From NCBI GenBank assembly GCA_010671975.1, contig JAAHIA010000038.1, positions 1 through 18,886 of the forward strand: a DNA stretch of 18,886 bases, given 5' to 3'. This DNA comes from Leptolyngbya sp. SIO4C1. GTDB lineage: Bacteria > Cyanobacteriota > Cyanobacteriia > Phormidesmidales > Phormidesmidaceae. Below the pieces are notes generated by a model. The model saw only the letters and a list, made by a program, of their open reading frames with translations. It was not told the origin of the DNA and made no database searches. Positions within the stretch are counted from its first letter, which is position 1, and each line of letters begins with the position of its first letter. Below are positions 13,934-18,886 of the stretch, one piece after another. Position numbers and translations under genes: made by a program.

Positions 13934-15622
13934 ATGAAAATAGCAGCCTTCTCAAAAGAGCGCTTATCTCTTAGGGTTCCTCCCTTTGCCATCAGCCTCA
14001 CTGCGATATTTTTAGCACTAGGGCTAATCGGTATTTTGCACCATGAGATGTGGCGGGATGAGCTACAGGCTTGGATGCTGGCGAGAGACAGCGCCTCTGT
14101 GCTCGATTTGTTTCACAATATGCGCTACGAGGGCCACCCGGCCCTCTGGCATCTCAGCCTATACGGGCTGGCGCGCATAACGCCCAATCCCATCGCGATG
14201 CAGCTCTTTCACTTAGCGATCGCGGCGGGCAGCGTCTTTTTAGTGGCTCAATTCTCCCCCTTTACTCGGCTGCAAAAGGGGCTGCTGGCCTTTGGCTATT
14301 TTAATTTCTACGAATACGCAATTATCAGCCGCAGCTATGGCCTAGGCGTTTTCTTGACGCTGCTTTTTTGTAGCTTGTATGGTCAGCAGAGCTGGCTGGC
14401 ACCAAGGCCGTGGAGAACTCGCTTTTTGCCTGCCTGTTTAGCGTTGGCGCTTTTAGCCAATACCAGCGTCTACGGGCTGCTGCTCAGCCTGCCGCTGGGG
14501 CTGGGGCTGGGGCTGACGCTGGCGCAGCGGCGCTGGTCGGTCGCTCGGGGGGTGAGAGCCGGCATTGGCCTCAGCGGACTGATGACAGGCTGGCTGCTCT
14601 GCTACTGGCAAATCGGCCGCTTAAATCTAGCTGATGCAAACTTCCAAACCGCTCAAAGTTCAGCTGCCTCTCTCGCCAAAAGCTGGTTTGAGCCAATTCA
14701 AAAGCTCTCTGAGACCGGCATAAAAATTTGGTATAGCTACGTGCCTATTCCTGCGTTCTGGCGGGATCGCTTTTGGAATTCCAATGTCTTATCAGCGTTA
14801 GATCATCTGCCGGTTATTGGGCATCGCACCCTAGATGACAAAGTGGCCATTCTGCTGGCGCTGCTGCTGGTTGGGCTAGTGGTAAGAGCGCTGTGGCACC
14901 AGCCCAAGTGGCTGCTGGTCTACGGCGCTGGCACAGCGACCCAACTGGCGTTTATTTACTACTTTCATATCGGCAGCCTGCGGCACCACGGTCATCTGTT
15001 CATTTTGCTGGTGGCCTGCCTGTGGCTAGCGGCAGCCGATCGCGACCGGCGCGCGCAGGCTGAGAGCTACAGGCGCAACTACGAGGCGCAAGGGCGAGCC
15101 GAGCTGGCTTCGTACCGGCTGCAAAAGCAGCTGCTGAGCGGTCTGCTGGTGCTGCATGTGATTGCTGGCCTATTGGCCTACAGCGCCGATCTGCGATTGA
15201 CCTTTTCAGCCAGTCGGGCAACGGCCCATTTTTTGCGATCGCACAGTCTCGATCAGCAGGTGCTCTTTGGCTATCGAGACTTCAATGTCTCAACCGTGTC
15301 TGGCTATCTTAATCAGCCTATTTACTATCCCAACCTAGAGCGATTTGGCAGCTTTTGGACCCTGCATAAAAGTATGGAGCCCGAGGCCGTTAACCAGCAG
15401 GTTGAAGCGTTTGTGCAGCAGCAGCAGCGACCGGTCGTACTGCTGCTAACAGCGCCCATCGAGCGACCGCTGGCCGGAGTCACGCTAGATCTGCTGGGCT
15501 ACTTTCAAAGTCAGATCCTCAAGCGAGAATCGTTTTATGTATATCTAGCGCAGCCGGCTGCGCACACTGGCAACGCCTCTCCTCAGCCAGCGCCAGATGA
15601 GGAGGAGAGAGCTCGTTCCTAG
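13934..15622 (+). CDS. GT-C-like membrane glycosyltransferase (GT39/ArnT-type topology)
   Basis: Integral membrane protein of 562 residues with about 9-11 hydrophobic helices. The first loop after helix 1 reads HHEMWRDELQAWMLARD, with the Asp42-Glu43 pair expected of the catalytic loop in GT-C enzymes that use polyprenyl-phosphate sugars. Next comes MRYEGHPALWHLSLYGLAR, another hallmark of the family's first periplasmic loop. The C-terminal 150 residues are soluble (from about SASRATAHFLRSH) with an alpha/beta look. It probably adds a sugar to a lipid, glycan or protein on the outer face of the membrane; substrate unknown. The ATG at 13934 is preceded by AAAGGA (13918-13923). A five-codon mini-frame, ATG at 13923 to TGA at 13937, overlaps the start. 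A Pro/Glu-rich tail (PQPAPDEEERARS) ends the protein. Confidence 0.75.
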   Translation: MKIAAFSKERLSLRVPPFAISLTAIFLALGLIGILHHEMWRDELQAWMLARDSASVLDLFHNMRYEGHPALWHLSLYGLARITPNPIAMQLFHLAIAAGSVFLVAQFSPFTRLQKGLLAFGYFNFYEYAIISRSYGLGVFLTLLFCSLYGQQSWLAPRPWRTRFLPACLALALLANTSVYGLLLSLPLGLGLGLTLAQRRWSVARGVRAGIGLSGLMTGWLLCYWQIGRLNLADANFQTAQSSAASLAKSWFEPIQKLSETGIKIWYSYVPIPAFWRDRFWNSNVLSALDHLPVIGHRTLDDKVAILLALLLVGLVVRALWHQPKWLLVYGAGTATQLAFIYYFHIGSLRHHGHLFILLVACLWLAAADRDRRAQAESYRRNYEAQGRAELASYRLQKQLLSGLLVLHVIAGLLAYSADLRLTFSASRATAHFLRSHSLDQQVLFGYRDFNVSTVSGYLNQPIYYPNLERFGSFWTLHKSMEPEAVNQQVEAFVQQQQRPVVLLLTAPIERPLAGVTLDLLGYFQSQILKRESFYVYLAQPAAHTGNASPQPAPDEEERARS

Positions 15623-15634
15623 CCGGCTGAGCCA

Positions 15635-15676
15635 GCTGACAATTCCAGACCGTCTCAACCGGCTGACAATTCCAGA
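15635..15676. repeat. 15-bp direct repeat upstream of bcp
   Basis: GCTGACAATTCCAGA occurs at 15635-15649 and exactly again at 15662-15676, a 27-bp period, 66 bp before the peroxiredoxin start. A possible -10 box, TATACAAT (15704-15711), lies downstream. The spacing is about two and a half helical turns. The repeat may be paired regulator sites or a small duplication. Confidence 0.6.
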
Positions 15677-15741
15677 TTTTTCCCAGGTATCCGAGCGCAA
15701 CGGTATACAATTTTTAGAATTACCCCATCGGCTCAAAACTC

Positions 15742-16206
15742 ATGACACTTCAGGTTGGCGACCCGGCTCCCGATTTTAGCCTGCCCGATGCGGACGGCAA
15801 TACTGTCAGCCTTGCCGATTTCAAAGGTCAGCGCGTCGTTTTATACTTCTATCCGCGAGACAACACGCCCGGCTGTACCAAAGAAGCCTGCGCTTTTCGC
15901 GATGCCTATGCCAACTATCAGCAAAAGGGCGTTGCGGTGCTCGGCGTGAGCGCAGACGATGCCAAATCTCACCATAAGTTTGCCGCAAAGCACGGCCTGC
16001 CCTTTCCGCTGCTGGTTGACGAAGCTGCCAAAGTGGCCGAGGCCTACGGCAGCTATGGCCTGAAAAAGTTTATGGGCCGAGAATATATGGGTATTAGCCG
16101 CAGCACGTTTGTGATTGGGCCTGACGGTAGGCTAGAAAAGATCTATCGCAAAGTCAAGCCCGAAGCCCATCCAACAGACGTGCTAGCCGACCTCGAAGCT
16201 CTTTAA
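15742..16206 (+). CDS. bcp: Peroxiredoxin, Bcp/PrxQ type
   Basis: Thioredoxin-dependent thiol peroxidase of 154 residues that reduces hydrogen peroxide and organic hydroperoxides in the cytoplasm. The thioredoxin-like fold begins MTLQVGDPAPDFSLPDADGN. The active-site block is YFYPRDNTPGCTKEACAFRD with peroxidatic Cys45 and resolving Cys50 four residues later, the PrxQ/Bcp signature. The conserved arginine and the STFVIGPDGRLEKIYRKVKP strand near the C terminus are present. Length matches the family. No Shine-Dalgarno is evident before the ATG. The Nudix hydrolase gene follows after 5 bp, which indicates an operon for oxidative-stress or nucleotide clean-up functions (inference). The upstream region carries the 15-bp direct repeat. 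Confidence 0.95.
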   Translation: MTLQVGDPAPDFSLPDADGNTVSLADFKGQRVVLYFYPRDNTPGCTKEACAFRDAYANYQQKGVAVLGVSADDAKSHHKFAAKHGLPFPLLVDEAAKVAEAYGSYGLKKFMGREYMGISRSTFVIGPDGRLEKIYRKVKPEAHPTDVLADLEAL

Positions 16207-16211
16207 CTCTT

Positions 16212-16667
16212 ATGAACCGCGCCTGGCGACCGATTAGAACCCTGCTTGGACTGCTGCTACGACGACCGATTGTGGGCACTAGCGTTATTCCTCGCCTACC
16301 CAGCGGTGAGATCGTGCTGATTCGCCGTCGCGATAGCGGGCGCTGGGGACTGCCGGGCGGCATCATTGACTGGGGCGAAGATATTGCTGCAGCGGCCAGG
16401 CGCGAGCTCGCAGAAGAAACCGGCCTGCACGTTACCTCACTCGGTCGCTTGGTGGGCATCTATTCGCACGCCGAGCGCGATCCGCGATTTCACGCCATTT
16501 GCATTGTCATAGAAGCGCAAGTAGAGGGCTCGTTTCACATCCAAGATGTGGCAGAGGTGATGGAAGTGAAAGCCTTTTCTGCCGACGCGATTCCCAAGGA
16601 GGCGCTGGCGCACGATCACGGACAGCAGCTGCAGGACTACTTCCAAGGGGCGACCATTTTAGCTTAG
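16212..16667 (+). CDS. Nudix hydrolase
   Basis: Protein of 151 residues that hydrolyses a nucleoside diphosphate linked to another moiety. The Nudix box is complete: GIIDWGEDIAAAAR followed by RELAEETGL (about residues 55-77), matching GX5EX7REUXEEXGU, with the Glu residues that bind Mg2+. Before it, SVIPRLPSGEIVLIRRRDSG and WGLPGG are the usual strands. After it, VGIYSHAERDPRFHAICIVIEAQVEG is typical of ADP-ribose/NADH-type or general NTP-sanitising members. The substrate cannot be named. A basic N terminus (MNRAWRPIRTLLGLLLRRP) of about 20 residues precedes the fold and may bind membrane or nucleic acid. It follows bcp by 5 bp. Confidence 0.93.
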   Translation: MNRAWRPIRTLLGLLLRRPIVGTSVIPRLPSGEIVLIRRRDSGRWGLPGGIIDWGEDIAAAARRELAEETGLHVTSLGRLVGIYSHAERDPRFHAICIVIEAQVEGSFHIQDVAEVMEVKAFSADAIPKEALAHDHGQQLQDYFQGATILA

Positions 16668-16706
16668 GCTGGCCTACTTGCCCGGTGACTTTTCAAAAAA
16701 TAAACT

Positions 16707-18014
16707 TCAAAAGATAAACTCCAGGCGCAGCTGCCACCCTGCAGCTGACCGGTCTAGCCAAATCTGCCGAATAAATTCTCGAAAGAAGAATCGACGCTCG
16801 GCCTCAGAGAGATCTTGCCAAAACTGCGGAATGGCGACAGCCTGCGCCAGCTCCTGCAGGTTAACCGGCGGCAGCGCTGCTTGCTGCTGCCTCAGATCGG
16901 CTAGCTCCGTGCGCAGCTGATACGATCGCAAACTGGCCGTTTCGGTATCTAAAACGCCGGCTTTGACCAGCTCCGGCAGCTGAGCCAATACCGACTGCGT
17001 TTGCTCGATTTGGGTAATCAGCGCGCCTTTGGCACCTTCAGCCGGGGCCGAACCCAGCTGCGCTACGGCTGCAGGCAGGGTGGCACAAATCTGAGCAATC
17101 GTTTCGGCTAAGACCGCCTCATAGGGAATCGACTGACACCGCTGCTCGCAGGCAACCGGACGCAGATAGAGATAGGTTTTGCTGCGACGCGGTGCCGATA
17201 CGCGGCTAATTTTCATTGCCGAGCCGCAGGCAGCGCAGGCGACGAGGCCGGCGAGCGATCGCGGGGCGCTCGCGGTTTTGGGGGGAAGCTGCCGGTTGCG
17301 GCGCAGCAGCCGATCTACCTGAGCGGCCTCTGCGCGCGAGACAACGGCCTGATGCGTGTCGGGCACTGTGCGCCCATCTCGATAGGCCGTATCGCCTCGA
17401 TAGACCGGATTTTCTAGCCAGCGCCGTCCGGTCGACACAGCAATTTTCTTGCCATAGCGCCGCTCTAGATGGCGCACAGCTCCGCGCAGCGAGCCGTACA
17501 AAATGAACTGTTCAAAAAAGGCTTTCACTACGGGGGCAGCGCTGCGATCGAGCAGATAGCGGTCTTTGCCGCGTCGATAGCCGTAGGGTGCCCTACCGGG
17601 CGGCGGCTGCGCCTGCATGCGATTGCGGGCATGGCCTTGGCGAATGCGACGGCTGCGCTGATTGCGCTGAATTTCAGCCAGCAAAGTCATCAGCTGCGCG
17701 CGACTGGCTGCGATCGCATCGCTGGTGCGATAGTCTTGCTCGGTTGCAATCACGATGATGCCGAGCTGCTCAATGGCGGCTAGCCGTTCACCCACTGCCG
17801 CTAGCGAGTCGCCGAGCTCATCTAGCTGACGCACCAGAAGATAGTCGGGCGGCGACTGCTGCGCATCTAGAAGCAGCTGCTGCAGCTGGGGACGGGTCTC
17901 AACAGCGGCGGTGGCTAGATCTTGATAGACCTGGGCGACTTCCCAGCCCCAGATCGCTGGCGGTGGCGTCGTTTCTAGCAGCGGATCGCTATAGAGATAG
18001 GCAATAATGAGCAA
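16707..18014 (-). CDS. XisF-like large serine recombinase with altered catalytic arginines
   Basis: Protein of about 435 residues with the order of a large serine recombinase. An N-terminal resolvase-like domain contains AYLYSDPLLE, GWEVAQVYQDL and PPDYLLVRQLDELGDS. Next are a 'Recombinase' DNA-binding domain (GRAPYGYRRGKDRYLLDRSA, then TGRRWLENPVYRGDTAYRDG), a zinc-ribbon (VACAACGS and CEQRC) and a coiled-coil C-terminal part. The layout resembles XisF, which excises the fdxN element in heterocystous Anabaena. No nif genes or element ends are seen here, and homologues of this kind also occur in non-diazotrophs. Against gamma-delta resolvase, Ser10 and Arg45 equivalents are present but Arg8, Arg68 and Arg71 read Leu, Glu and Asp (finding below). 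The start is uncertain: the frame has no ATG or GTG before the conserved part. TTG at 18012-18014 gives MLIIAYLYSD; TTG at 18045-18047 is also open. Confidence 0.85.
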   Translation of the reverse strand: MLIIAYLYSDPLLETTPPPAIWGWEVAQVYQDLATAAVETRPQLQQLLLDAQQSPPDYLLVRQLDELGDSLAAVGERLAAIEQLGIIVIATEQDYRTSDAIAASRAQLMTLLAEIQRNQRSRRIRQGHARNRMQAQPPPGRAPYGYRRGKDRYLLDRSAAPVVKAFFEQFILYGSLRGAVRHLERRYGKKIAVSTGRRWLENPVYRGDTAYRDGRTVPDTHQAVVSRAEAAQVDRLLRRNRQLPPKTASAPRSLAGLVACAACGSAMKISRVSAPRRSKTYLYLRPVACEQRCQSIPYEAVLAETIAQICATLPAAVAQLGSAPAEGAKGALITQIEQTQSVLAQLPELVKAGVLDTETASLRSYQLRTELADLRQQQAALPPVNLQELAQAVAIPQFWQDLSEAERRFFFREFIRQIWLDRSAAGWQLRLEFIF

Positions 18015-18217
18015 GCAGCTGGCTCTCAAGAAGGCTGATTGAGGCAATGCGCGATCGCACAGCGCCCGGATCTAACAGTAGCGCATAGCCGCTTAAGCCC
18101 CCAAAAAATTGCCTTGCTGCGCCAGTTCTGAAGAATGACTTACAGCTGCTGCCGGGATGCCCAATTAGTCGTTAAGGTAGACTCACAGCAGAGTTGCCGG
18201 CGGCTATTCCTTTGATT

Positions 18218-18886
18218 ATGGCTAACCAAATTCTCATATCAGCAGGCAGCGGTTTGATAGTTAGCGGCATGCTCTTACTGGCTGGCTGCGGGTCGCGCTC
18301 TACGGAGATAGTCTCATCGCCGGAGATGCCTACGCCTGAGGCTGACATGCCGGCTGAGGCAACGCCGCCGACAGACGCGCCGACCTCAGCGCTGAGTGAG
18401 CCCGCGATGCCATCGTCTCAGGCCAGCGATCCCAGTGAGACGACCCAGCGACCGAGCCCAGTTCTGCCCGACAAGCAAGACTGCGGCCGGGCAGAAACCC
18501 AGCAGGCAATGAACCGCTGCGCCCAGCAAAACTATCGACAGTCAGACGATGCCCTGAATGATTTGTATCAGACTGTCCGAGCAGACCTCAGCGAGGCAGC
18601 TGAAGCCAAGCTGATTGAGGCTGAGCAGGCCTGGCTTGACTTTCGCGATCAGAACTGCGACTTCGAGCGCAGTCAGTTTGAAGGCGGCTCGCTGGCACCG
18701 CTGATTCACGCCAGCTGTTTGGAGCAGCTAACTGACGAGCGCCTAGCCGAGCTGCAGCAGCCCAGCATGCCAGAAACGGCCTATGAGCAGGTCGATCAGC
18801 AGCTCAATCAGACGTACCAGGCGCTACAGACGGTACTGAGCGAGTCCGAGCAGGCGCAGCTGACTGACGTGCAGCAGACCTGGCTA
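18218..18886 (+). CDS. Lipoprotein with LprI-type (DUF1311) domains, 3' end beyond the window
   Basis: The open frame from ATG 18218 runs off the right edge (223 codons seen). A lipoprotein signal ends in LLLAGC with Cys24, so the protein is membrane-anchored and exported. A Pro/Glu/Ser/Thr-rich linker spans about residues 30-84. A complete LprI-type domain follows (about 86-180): DCGRAETQQAMNRCAQQNY, DDALNDLYQTVRADL, AEQAWLDFRDQNCDFERSQF, GGSLAPLIHASCLEQLTDER, with the family's cysteines and the AWLDFRDxxC motif. A second, partial copy begins near 189 (YEQVDQQLNQTYQALQTVL, then LTDVQQTWL). M. tuberculosis LprI inhibits lysozyme; whether cyanobacterial relatives do is unproven, and many DUF1311 proteins have no known role. 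It diverges from the recombinase across about 200 bp. The true end is not in the window. Confidence 0.85.
   Translation, partial: MANQILISAGSGLIVSGMLLLAGCGSRSTEIVSSPEMPTPEADMPAEATPPTDAPTSALSEPAMPSSQASDPSETTQRPSPVLPDKQDCGRAETQQAMNRCAQQNYRQSDDALNDLYQTVRADLSEAAEAKLIEAEQAWLDFRDQNCDFERSQFEGGSLAPLIHASCLEQLTDERLAELQQPSMPETAYEQVDQQLNQTYQALQTVLSESEQAQLTDVQQTWL

Noticed and set aside
16697..16719. Repeated AAATAAACT-like words between the Nudix and recombinase genes
   Set aside because: An A-rich short stretch with two imperfect copies, as expected by chance in a convergent gap.
16707..18047. fdxN-type or other programmed-excision element end
   Set aside because: No nif/fdx genes, no interrupted gene, no XisH/XisI-like gene and no matching direct repeats were found around the recombinase.

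Overview
The window looks like chromosomal DNA of a cyanobacterium. The octamer GCGATCGC (HIP1) occurs about twenty times in 18.9 kb by eye, where chance predicts well under one. The gene content agrees: a DUF1830 protein, a PucC/BCD-type pigment-linked MFS carrier, a XisF-type recombinase, a pentapeptide-repeat protein, a cyanobacterial-style YbjN protein and a PrxQ peroxiredoxin. The texture (GC-rich, many CAGCTG/GCTGC words, TTG and GTG starts) suggests a filamentous or marine Leptolyngbya/Synechococcales-like genome, but the genus is a guess.

Layout. 1-2 kb: the start of a DUF1830 gene runs off the left edge (minus), followed by a Crp/Fnr regulator and a lipoate ligase-family protein, both minus. 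2-4.8 kb: a MscS-family channel (plus) converges on a YbjN protein and a small secreted Pro/Glu-rich protein (both minus). 4.9-8.1 kb: an apparently exported acetamidase/formamidase-family protein (plus) converges on an ECF-like sigma factor (minus). The sigma gene diverges from an unrecognised 121-aa protein and a pentapeptide-repeat protein (both plus). The leaders here are unusually rich in inverted repeats, including an 11-bp perfect stem that buries the ribosome binding site of the pentapeptide gene. 8.1-11 kb: an NTF2-like lipoprotein (minus), murG (plus) and a compact RTX calcium-binding protein (minus). 11.4-13.7 kb: a two-gene unit of PucC-type carrier and inositol monophosphatase-family protein, followed by a 19-bp tandem repeat that starts inside the last codons of the phosphatase. 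13.9-16.7 kb: a GT-C-like membrane glycosyltransferase, then bcp/prxQ and a Nudix hydrolase 5 bp apart. 16.7-18.9 kb: a XisF-like serine recombinase (minus), then a lipoprotein with LprI-type domains that runs off the right edge.

Most of this is ordinary housekeeping and envelope biology: peptidoglycan synthesis, osmotic channel, lipoylation, peroxide defence, and several secreted or lipid-anchored proteins. I found no clear defence island, CRISPR array, prophage or biosynthetic cluster. The strongest oddity is the recombinase, in which three of the four catalytic arginines known from gamma-delta resolvase appear to be replaced (Leu, Glu, Asp) although the family architecture is kept. Next come the structured leaders around the sigma factor and pentapeptide genes, and a subset of HIP1 sites sitting inside longer perfect palindromes.
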